The notes below the pieces were generated by a model, which was given only the letters and a program-made list of their open reading frames with translations, did not search any database and was not told where the DNA came from. Made by a program: the position numbers and the translations under genes. Below are positions 53,001 through 64,000 of a DNA stretch of 64,000 bases, in pieces (the stretch's first letter is position 1; every line of letters starts with the position of its first letter). Source of the DNA: Strigops habroptila (Eukaryota; Chordata; Aves; Psittaciformes; Psittacidae). The stretch is taken from positions 48,756,744 to 48,820,743 of the forward strand of contig NC_044279.2 in assembly GCF_004027225.2 (NCBI RefSeq). Reading direction: 5' to 3'.

Positions 53001-56000
53001 TTCAAGCTGGCAAAAGCAACTGGGCTTGATTTGCCCGCTAACATAATGGGTAATTCTATTAAAGAGGCAGAGGGAGGACGTGCTTATCCCATTGGTTTGC
53101 TACTATGTACTTTGTTGTTAGCTTTGTGGCCATACATTTGATGGCGTGTTATTCCTCTTGAGCTTGCCTGGTGCCTGGCTTCATTTCTCTGCGTTCAGGC
53201 TGTACTCTTTAATAGGTGTTTTAAACTTTAATAACCTTATTAAATAAGCTTTCTGTTACTGAATATTTCAGACTTTGCTTGGTACCTCAACTGAGAATCA
53301 GCTCATTGAATTACCTCTGCAGCTGGAAAAGATAATACCTGCCAAAAAATTATTTGGATTTTGAGGAATCATTGCTGCCGTTGCACCGAATGGTACAATG
53401 CCAGTATTTCTGCCTTCAGATGTAAATGCCTGTGCAAATGCTGCTTTTCAATTAAACTGTAGTACAATTCGTTGAAGTTTAGCCAAAGAAAGCCTGTGAA
53501 TGGAAACACTTAAACGATACATTAGGATTTAGTTACAGACTTTGCATTTGTTTTCTCAACCAAATGTAAAACAATTGTGTAGCGGCCCATAGGAGAGAAG
53601 ATTGTACTTGGGTTTTGTTGGAGCGTCAGTGTTAACGATCAGTGCTCAAGCGTTTTAGATTTCAATCTTAAATTAGCAATTTAAAGACAACAAAGAATGA
53701 TTTTCATGCTTGTCAGTTCTGATTAATGTAACATTAACCCCTAGAGAACAGTATATTGCTCCAGCACTTCATTTCAAGTTGCAAAAGACGAGCCCTGGGA
53801 AACAACGAAGGGCTGGGGTTTTTTTGGGGGGGGCGTGTGTGTGTGTGTGTGTCGCACTTTTTTAGACCTTTTATCTTTTTTTTTTTTTTTTTAACTTGAA
53901 TTGGAAAGATACCACTATCAGCTGCTCCTCTCGCTATTACTTATTGTGGGTCCTGTGGTTGTTATTTCCCAAGGTATGTGACAATGAGTGATATCTTAAA
54001 TGACACCCTTACAAAGTTAATGTCATCTCCTTGCTTCCTACAGATCCGGTCGCTGATTTTGCCGCTCAGGTGTTGATCCAGAGGTGCACCAGCTCACTAC
54101 CTGCTGATCTGAGCTACCAAGGGCAAAAACTGCTGGGAGCGTGCACAGGAAATTTATATGCTTCTCCCCTGCTGAGTAAATTACAGAGAGGAGACAAAAC
54201 CAGAATGCGAAACTGGCACATAAGATAAGGGCAGTTTTGCTGTAAAAGTGGTTGCTTTTTGATAACTGCTTGTAAAAACAAAATTTGCTGTATTTTCCCT
54301 GACACTAGAGCAGCAATTTAAATGGTTGCTGTTCTTACCCTCAGTTTGGAGATGGTTGAGATAAGGTGTATAAGGAGGATGGTAGAGATAAGGAGAGGCC
54401 AGACATTTGTCATGTGGGGTGGATTAGGGTGTGAATGGGGGCCCTCTGGTTCCCCTGGCCCCTTCCCAGGGGAGGGTCAGACAGAAATTCTGTCCATGTG
54501 AGTCACCAAGAGATCTGCATTGACATAGGTACTGTCTCCAAGAATGAACTGTTGGAAACTTGGTGCTATGTGTGCAGTGTGCTCAGTTTGGTCTCTGCAG
54601 AAAATGCTCCTCATGGATGCTTAAATGAGGGCTTCAAGTAAGGAAAAAGAAGTTGCATTTGAAGAAGGAAAAAAAATAAAAAGCTTTGGAAAGTTTCAGC
54701 TTTCCAAATTGCAGCAATCAGACAAACAGGATTGTATACAAACTTCTCAAGACTTCCAAATAATTCAGATATGTCCTCTGGTGGTTGCAGTCTCTCACCC
54801 AGCAATCCCTCTGTGGGAGAAGCAAAGACCATAAAAACTCAGTGGGGGCATGGGGAAAAAAAAAGGTTTCTTCCATTCTAGCTGTTTATATCTACTTGTG
54901 TGTTTCCAGGGGTTTAGGCCACATTTTGTTTTGCTTCCCTTCTGTTACTGCCTAAACACTGGGAGTGGAGAGCCAACAGCTGCCTCACATGAGCCCATCA
55001 CACAGCAATGAAGGCAAAGAAACAAATATCTACTGAACAGTATGCACTTCTTTTTGTGCTTGCTGTATTTCCCTTGACTTCAATGGGAGCTTGAGGATCT
55101 GCAAGAATTATGGACCTGGTCTGGAAGGATGATTAATGCTTCATATGTTTATTTCTATGGTATTTGTGTGTTTGGAAACATTCACAGATTTGAATGGAAG
55201 ATCGAACTTCAAGATGTTGGCATATCAATGCTATGTCCGGATAGTGGGGCTCACAGGTAGATGCACAGGGTAGGTGGGGAGCTGCAGCATAGCCCTACAA
55301 GAGCATGAGGGGCAGCTCCACGGCAGAAAAGCATGAGGAAGCAGCCATGTAATTTCATTTCCCACAAGACGTGACAGATTGAGAGCAGCATCCTCCTCCT
55401 TTAGGCATGGTATAAATGCATAGCAAGAGGAAGTTCCTACAGTGAAGAGACAGCATTTGAAGTTGATGATATAGACACAGGGGATAGGAGAGGAAGCGTA
55501 TGGTATTAATTTGTTGTAGTTTTCATGCTTCTTGGGCTGCTTCACCTGCATGGGGCTAAGTACCAGTGATTTCTTGTGGGTGACAGCTGGCTTCCCAAAA
55601 TTTGAAGTGCTTTTCAGAAAGCCTGTATGTGAAGAAAAAAAATGAAAAACAATGAACATCTGGAAACATGCTAGAAAGCTAATGATGTTTTCTACAGAGG
55701 GTGGAAGTTCCCTTCCCAGATGACAGGAAGGAGCCAGGGGAGCAGAGTGGAGGTTGGACTCTCCCCTGGAAGGAGCTCCAGAGTCAGCCTCTTTGCTCAC
55801 CCAAGTCTTGGCTGTGAACCAGAGGGGAGAAGAGGAAGGATGGCCAGATCCAGGAGCAGGGACTCTCCATCAGGCCCGAAAGGCAGCCTCAGAAGGAGGG
55901 AAATGTAGTGCTTGCTCTCACTGTTCTATACATGCATGAAGGCACACACCTTCCTGTCTGTAACAACTTTCTTATTTAAATACATGCCTGTTGTGATTTT

Positions 56001-56949
56001 AATAATACTGACACTAGAATACTTTACATTTTTGTTTCACTTTTTGTAAACTTTTTGGAGGCTTCTCTCCCCTCCACTGTTTGTTGCTCACAGTGGAAAG
56101 CATAAAAAGAAAGCACCAACTTTTGAGCCTAACCTAGGGTTCTGACAACATCTAGTTATCCAGTGCTGACATTTAGCACAGTTTACTGTGCCATCACTCA
56201 GTGCTATTGTGGCGAGGTTTCATAGAAGCTGCAATTACAAAACAGATGAGATACTCTGGTTTACGTAGAGGAGGTAGTGGTGTAACTTTTCTGGTTCTAC
56301 TGCCAAGATAGTCAGGAACCAGGGTTTGTTGCAGACTCTGATGTGCTCTTTGTAGGCAGTGAGAGGTTCACGATGTCATTTTAAGAAACACCAGTTGCAA
56401 ACACACTTTTGAAAATATTTCACCTAATATGGGTAAATCTGCCTCCTTAGTTTTACTAGAACTTGAAGCAATTCAAGGAAACATCTTTCCTGTTTATTTA
56501 CTTCAAACCGTCAACAATATTAAGGCTTAAATGAGGTTCACGGCTTGTTGTCTTTCTCTAGCTGTTTGGGGTTTTTTGGTGCTCCACCACACAAGTGAGT
56601 CTTTTACACATGAAAGTGAGAAAATACTGGCATAAAATGGGAGGACAAGATTGTGAAACAACTGGTGGTGGCAAAGGGCATTTGGCAGGCATGACTTTTG
56701 AAACCACTTTGATTTTTTTTTGTATTTGACTAGATTTCAAAGCAATGAGATCTTTCTGACTTCTCTGGCTTTTCATCAAAATTAATCTTTTTGGTAGGCC
56801 TCTCCTTGAAGCATACAATGACCTGGGAATACAACACTGAACTAGGTCCACCTATACACCTCATGAGCCCTATTTTTCTGCTTTAGGTTTAAACGTATAT
56901 TCTCTATGGGGTGTTGCTTATACAGCATATGTATCTGATTTGTCATCTG
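47096..56949. other. gene-poor intergenic region
   Basis: No exon, RNA gene or clear transposon recognised on either strand over nearly 10 kb. AT-rich stretches near 48835-49010 and 53440-53570 lack low-complexity decay and look like candidate conserved noncoding sequence. A 189-codon minus frame at 55231-55800 has no recognisable domain. A compound simple repeat lies at 53821-53892. Confidence 0.5.
53821..53892 (+). repeat. compound T/G/(GT)n/T simple repeat
   Basis: A T run, then eight G, then (GT)9 at 53835-53852, then a poly-T tract at 53876-53892. Probably unstable in length. Confidence 0.9.
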
Positions 56950-57470
56950 AAAAATCATAGGATCACGGAACCGTAGGTTACTTCATGTTGGAAGTGACAT
57001 GATGACGTCTCTGGTCCAACCTCCCGCTCAGAGCAGGAACAGCTGTCAGAGCGGACCAGGTTGCTCAGGATTTCCACCAGTTGGGACTCGAAAACCTCCA
57101 GGGACGGAGGCTGGACAGTCTCTCTAGGCAGCCCATCCCACCGTTTGAGTGTCCTCATGGAGAAAAAGTATGTCCATATATCCTATCTGAAACTTCGCCT
57201 CATGCCCATTGCCGCTTATTCTCCCAGCAGGCTGTGAGCAGCCTGGCTCCCTCTCCATAGCCCTCTCATTAGGGCTTGCTATTAGGTCCCCCCAAAGTGG
57301 GGGTACCCTGAGCCAGCCTCTATACCTCAGCCTCTCCTCATGGGCAGATACATGAGACCTGTGCCTCCCTCCAGCCTCATCCCATGCTCCCTGCTGCCAG
57401 CAAGGGCATTGCCTGGCTGCTGCAACCAGCTGTGGGCACTGCCATTTAAGAAACATGGTGGGCAAGTGCA
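56950..57470 (-). mobile_element. older CR1 LINE fragment
   Basis: Reverse complement of CR1: AGGATCACGGAACCGTAGGT, CAGGTTGCTCAGGATTTCCA, AAAACCTCCAGGGACGGAGG, CAGTCTCTCTAGGCAGCCCA and CCTCATGGAGAAAAAGTATG. It is more diverged than the others. Sequence just after it (about 57498-57550, GAAAGGCTGAAGGAACTGAA) looks like a second CR1 piece in the opposite orientation, at lower confidence. Confidence 0.8.
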
Positions 57471-60400
57471 GAGAGCAACAGAAAGGAAGCAAAGTCTTCT
57501 GTTGGGAAAGGCTGAAGGAACTGAATTTACTCAATCTGGAAATGAATGGAGTATGTGTAGAGCAGGAGTGGGGGGAAATGGTAACAAAGGTCTTCTGATG
57601 GGTAGAGGCTTGTTATGTTGCAGGTGGTGGTCACTTGTCCTTGATAGCCTTTGGGAGTAAGAAAAGAGAAATGATGCGCAATTGGCAACACAGATAGTGT
57701 AGGCTATATACAGGGAAAAACATTCAAGTGAAGTAAAAGAACAACACAGAACTACTCTCACACTGCAGGGCCTTAATCTTCATGAAAATGGCGTATTTTG
57801 AGATATTTTAAAAAATCTTCTTTTTCTAGATATTAAATTAGGAAATAGAGGGAAAACCCTTACACTATGAGGTTGTGCTCCTGTATAACTGATTTTTCCC
57901 ATACCATTTCAATCCACCCAAGGCCCATCAACATGCACTGGAGGTCTCTATAGAAATTGGTTTTAATCTGAGTTACTGGCAGAGCAGATTTGCCATGCTG
58001 TGTTGGGTGGCTCATGCTTGTTCTTCAGCCTCACAGGCAGGATGCACATTGCTAACACGGAACAGTTATCTTGCCATTGCGTCCATCAGGGACTTGGGCC
58101 TCATGGTCATGGGTGCTGTAACCGTGGGATGAAAAGATGGTTCCTCCACTGAGGCACTTAAACTAAAGGAAAAGAAAAGGAAAAAACATCAGTACAGGCA
58201 AGGGAAGTAGGGAGAAAGATAAAGAAAATAACATTGCTCTTGCAACTCAACTAGGCTCATAATTCCTTGGGTATGTCAGCAGCAACATCTAGCAAGCAGC
58301 AGCAGCAAGGAAATTGTTGGTAGTGTTCACCACAATGCCACAGGCATTTCCTGCTCTAATTATAGATATTGTGGTATCTTGGGCATGACATGAGGGGCAT
58401 CGCATGGGCTTGCCGGGCTGCTGCTGTGCAGTGAATTTCAGTGTACAGGCCTTAAATGGTGTGGTCACTGGCGATAAGCACTGGGGCTTTCCAGTGGTGA
58501 CTGCTGTAGGTAGTTTGTGGTCGGAAGGATGGCAACCACAGCCAATAGCTTTCAAATTGTTATTTGAAGTGAGAGGTAAAACCAGCAGGAGTCTGTGGGC
58601 ATTTGCAAAGACATCCAGGCTGTTGTACGGGAAACAAAGCAGTCACTGTGGCTGCAGAAAGTGCCCATTTTCTGCCAGTTAACAGAACTATTTTTAAATA
58701 CTTGTGATTATTCTTTTTGTTCCCTTTTCTTTTATTTTTTTCTTTCCTTCTTTCTTTTTTTCTTTTTAAATGCAATTTTGTTAAATACTGACCAACATTC
58801 TTTATGAAATCCTCACTTTGTTTTTTGTTTTTTTGAGTATAAACTGACCCCTATGGGTCTAGAGCTGTAGCTACTGCTGCTGCTCCTGGTACATGCTCCA
58901 GGGTCAGATCCATGCAGCCTCCCTCTGGGACAACTCAAGCAGAGATTTTACCCTCACCTCGTGGAGAAAGGATGTTGTCTTTCTGGTGTGCTTTCCTTTG
59001 GGGCTCTCAAAACATCTAATGACTCAGATGTCTTGGCTATTAGCGTGGATGAGAAAGTTGAACATACACAAGCGTTGCTGGGTGAGGCTGGGCAAAGACA
59101 GGCTTTGACCTTGCCAGTCCAGACGAGAGGTTAACCTGGGGCAAAGGCAGCTCCTCATCCTCACTGTGAGCGGCAATCGCATTGCGCTGAATTGGCCTGC
59201 CCTGAGTTTAAGAGTTTTGCATGAGGTTTTCCTGTTTGCCTGTTATCTGCTTTATGCTTGCGAGAGAATGGATATGAAGGAATTATGGGGACAAGAGAAT
59301 TATGTCACATATTTTGTATTTTTAATGATTTAAGGCCCCTTTTATTAACTTTCTTTACCCAGGATCCCTTGGGCACAGCTTCCCCTCCCTCTCTGAAGAA
59401 GCAGGCAGGCGTGGGATGCTGCCTGCCCCCCAGAGAAGGCTGTCAAAGGCTTCAAGCCACTCTGTCAAGGGTGAGGGAGGAGAGACACCATGCTGCCTTA
59501 CTGCAACCGCATGTGGGGGAAAACAGCTGGGAAAAGCCAAAACACAGAGCCTGTGCCTCTGCCTGCAGGATCCCCAGGGCAGTAGTGAACTTTCTTAAAG
59601 GTTAACGGGGGCAGTGGTAGCCTGGGAGGGATGTCTGGCTTGGGGACAGAGGCAAAACTGTGGGTCCTGTGTGCAGACCATCAGGGTTTGCTGCATGTCA
59701 GGGCGCCTGAGGACAAGAGGCAGGAAACAAACTTTGCTCCCAGTGGCTCCGGAGGAAACAGCTGGAAGGGGAACCACAGGCGACCCTGCAGAGCACCAGC
59801 ACAGCCACACATTCATGCCTCGTGTTCAAACCTACTCTTGTCTTGGGGGTGTGCAATGGGGGCAGGAATCTGAGCCACATGTGCTGACACTGACAGCAAG
59901 GAAAGTAGAGGCTCAAATGTTACATTCCCTGCACAAATGGAATGGAGCCTATAAAAGTCTTCATGCTCATGCAATCCATCATCCAAGATGAATAAGGCAC
60001 TAAAAGTAATGATGGTCATCTCCACTTTATACACAGGAAAGCAGGCAGCTGAGGGAGAAAAATGACTTCCAAGTACCCTCTAAGGAGCACAGCCCCATTT
60101 CCTAAGCTGAGGAGTTAGCAGGTAAGTGGGTGTCTCCTGGGGGGAGCATTTTCACAGCAGGGGCACCTGCTCACTAGAAAAGAAATAGACCTTTATTTTG
60201 CTTTGTCATTGGTGTCCTGCTTTGAATTTTGATCTTTTGGCAACTCAGTGCTTTCTTGTTTATATTCTTCTAATTTCAGAGGAGGGTGTTTTGCTGACAT
60301 TCATGCAATATAACCATTTCTCACACCAAATCCTTAGAAAAGATTTGAAGTTGCTGTTTGGGGGGTATAAATGGGCTCCCTCCTCACTTCATGCAGGACT

Positions 60401-61195
60401 GTAATGCATAAACCAGGTGCGTCTCCTGGTTTAGAAATTGAAAGTCTAGGGTATTGCGTTTCCAGACTGAGTATCTAAATAGAAGAAGTCATGTTGAGAC
60501 TGTTCATGACACAGGCAAGGTAACGTAATCTGAGAGCTGAGAGCCAAATGGGGCTGAAAAAAATGTTGATGAGTCAAGTATATGTACATCTTCTCCACCT
60601 ACCTTGCTATCTATAAATCAGCTGTAGGAGGAAATAACTCCTTCCAGAGGGCTGTACCATCATGCAGGTGATGCATGTCCCTCCACCAGCCTGTAAATTG
60701 TTGTAATCAGGAGAGTGCTGTACCTCAGGCAGGCTGGTGCTGGTTGAGAGGATGTGAATGTATCTGTGGTTTAAATAATCTCTGACTCTGCTTGGCTGGA
60801 GACGAAAAAGAGTTTTTCTCCAGGTTACTGCTAGTACAAGTAACGCTGCCACTATAGTTTCCTTTCTCTGCTTGGGCATTTGAGCAATTTGCAAGGGTCT
60901 GTACACTGCAGTTAAAGTCCTCGTCCTTTTTCCTGGTCACACAGCTACAGAAGACCAAGGGCACTATCCTAGAACAAACCAGTGGTGGCCTGTGCCGACT
61001 CCACTGTGGGTCAGAGGCCTTTTTCTGGCTTCCTTCCTGAGACAGACCTTACAACCAAAATGTCACTCGAGCCACCAGTTCTTTGCAGTCGTGCGTATAG
61101 ACCACTTTCTGCTACTTTCGATACATTTATACACACATGAATGCATTTGCCATGATGCGCAGCTGTGAGAAACAGCTGGCTTTGTGAAACCCTCT

Positions 61196-61211
61196 TGCTG
61201 CCCTCTAGTGG
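61196..61211 (-). promoter_or_regulatory. CTCF-like motif, minus orientation
   Basis: The minus strand reads CCACTAGAGGGCAGCA, which fits every position of the commonly cited CTCF core CCASYAGRKGGCRS. Occupancy is unknown. Confidence 0.5.
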
Positions 61212-62296
61212 GTGGATTCAGTAGAGCTCAAGCACGCTGCAAGGCCCATCTCTGCTGAAAACACGGTCAAGAGTAACAGACCTGGAAGCTGAAGGACATG
61301 AGGCGTCAGTGCCACCACTGCAAAGCTCCAAGTGTTCAGGCAGCCACCAGAGTACAGATCGAGAAGCCTTAGGCAACAGTGGATGCTCACTCTCCAGTCC
61401 TCTACCGTTTGTGTAGACTTCATGTCTTAGGTGACTGCTGTGTTTTTAAAGCATTTGCACATTGAATAGACATTGTGAATCCACAGATTCGATCTATTCC
61501 TCCCCACCCGCTCTCTAAAATGGCGAGAAACTCCCTTGCATGTGACCTTCTTCACTCACAGCCCCACACTGGCCACTGTGTGTGGGGAAAGATGAGTTCC
61601 CTGGGCAGGACTGAAGTGGGCAGAGTGGGTTTAAAGGGCTGGGGTGGAGGCTGCACATTGGCCTGCCTGCTTGCTCACCTGCGTTTAGGGCTGCTGACCT
61701 GTGCAGAGTCCTCCCACATTCACATGCCTGTCCTCAGCCGGCTGAGAAGGCTTCTAGGATCATTTTGGTGACCAGCAATTCTGCTGCCCTGATTTTCTGG
61801 AGCTTTCTGCAGCAGGGAAGAACTCACCTGTAGCTTCAGCAAAGCCTTGCTGGGTGCTGGACCCTGAGTTTGAGAAACTCCTCCAGTTTGTCGGAATTTG
61901 GGGATCATCAACAGTCTTCATCCTACATGTACGACACAATTTCACGAAGCTGGGTCTTCTCTGACATATACAAAGAGCAGTGCATGTGCGTGCATACATG
62001 CACAAGCATGTTAGAAAACTTCCCAAGCACATCCCCTAGCCGGGCACACTTCTGCTGGAGGATGAAGGACAGGCAAGCACAAGGACACCAGATGGTGGCC
62101 AGGCTGCTGACCAGGGTTGGCTGTGCTTGGGCATGGCAGGACGAATCGGTGACAGGATTTGTACGGGGCAGAACTGAGTCAGGCAACCGTGGCTTCTTCT
62201 GCTGTGTTGTTCAGTAATTTTTGAGACTAGAACTGTCAGTAACTGAACCTGCAAAACCTTTGGGAAGCCTCAGAAAACCTGCAGTTTAAAATGTTG

Positions 62297-62311
62297 CCAT
62301 AAGAGGGCAGT
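62297..62311 (+). promoter_or_regulatory. CTCF-like motif, plus orientation
   Basis: The plus strand reads CCATAAGAGGGCAGT. It matches the core AGRKGGCRS fully and departs at two positions in the left part (TA for SY). It is about 1.1 kb from the minus-strand motif and points away from it. Confidence 0.35.
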
Positions 62312-64000
62312 GTGAGATAACTGTGTAAGCAAGTTGTCCTGCACAGACGTGGGTTTTTCTTACAAAAAAAAAAAAGACGGCTACTGATAGGAATGAAAGA
62401 CTTGTCTCAAACCAAAGTCAAAGGGATTTTGGCAGTTGGTGACATAGAATAAGTGCAAAGGAGGAGCATGTCAGTAAGCACAATTAAATTCCTGCTTTCC
62501 TGGAAGGGATAAAATGTCTGAGTCCCAAAATCTGGAGTCAAAGGAATGAGATTTAACTTTGTACAGCTCTATTCTCCTACTAGTAATGCATGGTTTGAAT
62601 TTTCCTTTCAGAGGGAAAACTACATGGTCTAACATGGGAGGTGGGCCACAGCAGCACAAGCTTATGGTGAAAGAGCAGAGCTCCTGCAAGGCAGGGATGG
62701 AGCATTACAGCATCTCCAGAGAAGCATTTATAAGGGGCTCCCAGGTCTTGCTCCCTGTTGAGGAGGTTAGGTCCTGCCAAAAGGGGACTGGCAACCACAA
62801 CCCTCCTAGTTCCTGCTGAGTTTTTTGCAGTGCATGTAATCTCTAATTTTGAAGAAGCCAGCCTGGCGCAGGGCTTTGAAGGGTTCCTGCTGCTAGTCTG
62901 CTTGTTGGGGCCTGGAAGAGAAAATCTCATCCTCTTTAAGCCCCAACTTGTCTTCCTGTGGTGCTGGGCAAGGCACTTGTGTCCCCTAAGAATAAGCTAC
63001 TGATGAATGGATGCAGGATACTTCCCAAAGAGTCATTCAAGGGCTACCTCTTGCAGAGTGTCTTCAAATGCTGCCACCACCGCTCTGTAATGCACTGCTG
63101 CTCCAGCCCCTGATTGTTGTTCTTGGCCATCCCCTGGCACAAAAGATAGGTCCAGAGGAAAAGAGAATTAGTGCTGTGGAGGCTGCTGCTTTCCAAGGTA
63201 CTGCTGAGGGACTGGTGGAGCAGTGGTGGAGAGAACAACCCCAAAGCTGGCTGCAAGCTTCAGATCTAGGGCTGGGAGAGCTGGTGGGATGCCACTTCTT
63301 CTTTCCCCCATTGCTCGGGCATCACGGTGGCACAGTGCAAGGCCAAAACATCTTTTTGTGAAAACATCCTTTTGCTATGGTCTTTATCTAATACAGGGTA
63401 CATTTCACACTTTTATTAGCTCAGACAAATACATTTGCTTCATGACACAGCTCAAGGGCAGCTGTTCAGTCAATAAAATCTGAAGAGAGAGAAAATGTTT
63501 ATGTCCGAATGTCACTCTGGAGGGCAAAAATAATCAATCATCTCAGGCTCTCCTGCATGAAGAACCATGAAGGGAGACAAACACCAGAGGTGGTTAGTGG
63601 CAGTGTGACACTGGAGCACGGAGGTGGGCTCACATTCAAGCCACAGCAGCACTCAAGGGCAGGAGACTGAACTCCTCGTCTCCTGCCGTTGGGTGTGAAT
63701 CGCTTTCATAGAAATCAAAGAGCCATGCTCTCTGGCCCAGACCATCAGACTGAGAAAGCTTCAAAAGCTCTTTCTGATATTATTGAAGCTACCAAGCAAA
63801 GAGGTTCGAGAGTGTTCTGGGAAGATTTGTCCCCTGGTGCTGGAGAAAAACATCCATGCACCTAATGTACTGCAGAATCTCTTCAGGCGCTGTTTAGGTT
63901 TTAAGAAAATAAAATTGTTGTGCACTTCCCACTTGGAGGTTGCTAGATAGGTTCCTCTGCATAAGTTAGCTGTGCTTTAGCTGGGTCAGTGAAATCTGGC

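Larger units (their letters stand above)
57471..64000. other. gene-poor intergenic region to window end
   Basis: No exon or RNA gene recognised. It contains a T-rich (TTTC)n-like tract near 58725-58770 and two CTCF-like motifs at 61196-61211 and 62297-62311. I looked for laminin-EGF or netrin-type exons of NTN4 on the minus strand and saw none. Confidence 0.5.

Noticed and set aside
55231-55800. A 189-codon minus-strand frame
   Set aside because: Long for its GC content, but the translation has no domain, no splice context and no family resemblance. Kept only as intergenic.
57471-64000. Expected exons of NTN4, the next gene in human order
   Set aside because: No Cys-rich laminin-EGF or netrin-type exon was found on the minus strand, so the gene probably lies beyond the window.

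Overview
The window looks like nuclear DNA from a bird, or at least a non-mammalian amniote. It has GT-AG split genes, two CpG islands, and several CR1 LINE fragments, one ending in the (ATTCTATG)n tail typical of CR1. I cannot name the species. Two complete protein-coding genes can be read exon by exon, and they converge tail to tail.

METAP2 (methionine aminopeptidase 2, + strand) runs from a CpG island at about 0.75-1.5 kb to a poly(A) signal at 18588. It has eleven coding exons and encodes 485 residues. All metal-binding and catalytic residues are present, as are the N-terminal acidic/polylysine blocks. Intron 2 uses a GC-AG splice pair. USP44 (ubiquitin-specific protease 44, - strand) has five coding exons between 40150 and 26242 and encodes 713 residues, with an intact zf-UBP finger and an intact Cys/His/Asp protease. 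Its probable promoter is the large CpG island at about 45.0-46.5 kb. The METAP2/USP44 convergent pair matches the gene order I recall for human chromosome 12q22.

Layout: 0-0.75 kb, upstream flank with a CR1 tail; 0.75-18.6 kb, METAP2; 18.6-25 kb, intergenic, with CR1 copies at 21.6 and 23.25 kb and an unassigned coding-like fragment at 20.35-20.75 kb; 25-40.2 kb, USP44 3' UTR, coding exons and a 10.1 kb intron carrying another CR1; 40.2-46.5 kb, USP44 5' intron and promoter island; 46.5-64 kb, gene-poor sequence with CR1 remnants, possible conserved noncoding stretches and two divergent CTCF-like motifs. I found no exons of a further gene (such as NTN4, expected next) in the last 17 kb.

The two proteins are not in one pathway. 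METAP2 removes initiator methionine from nascent chains in the cytosol. USP44 removes ubiquitin from mitotic and chromatin substrates. I see no new multi-gene system. The most unusual items are the GC-AG intron, a 746-bp near-identical block shared by two otherwise diverged CR1 elements 10.8 kb apart, a perfect 26-bp palindrome, a 17-bp hairpin, and the unassigned coding-like fragment.
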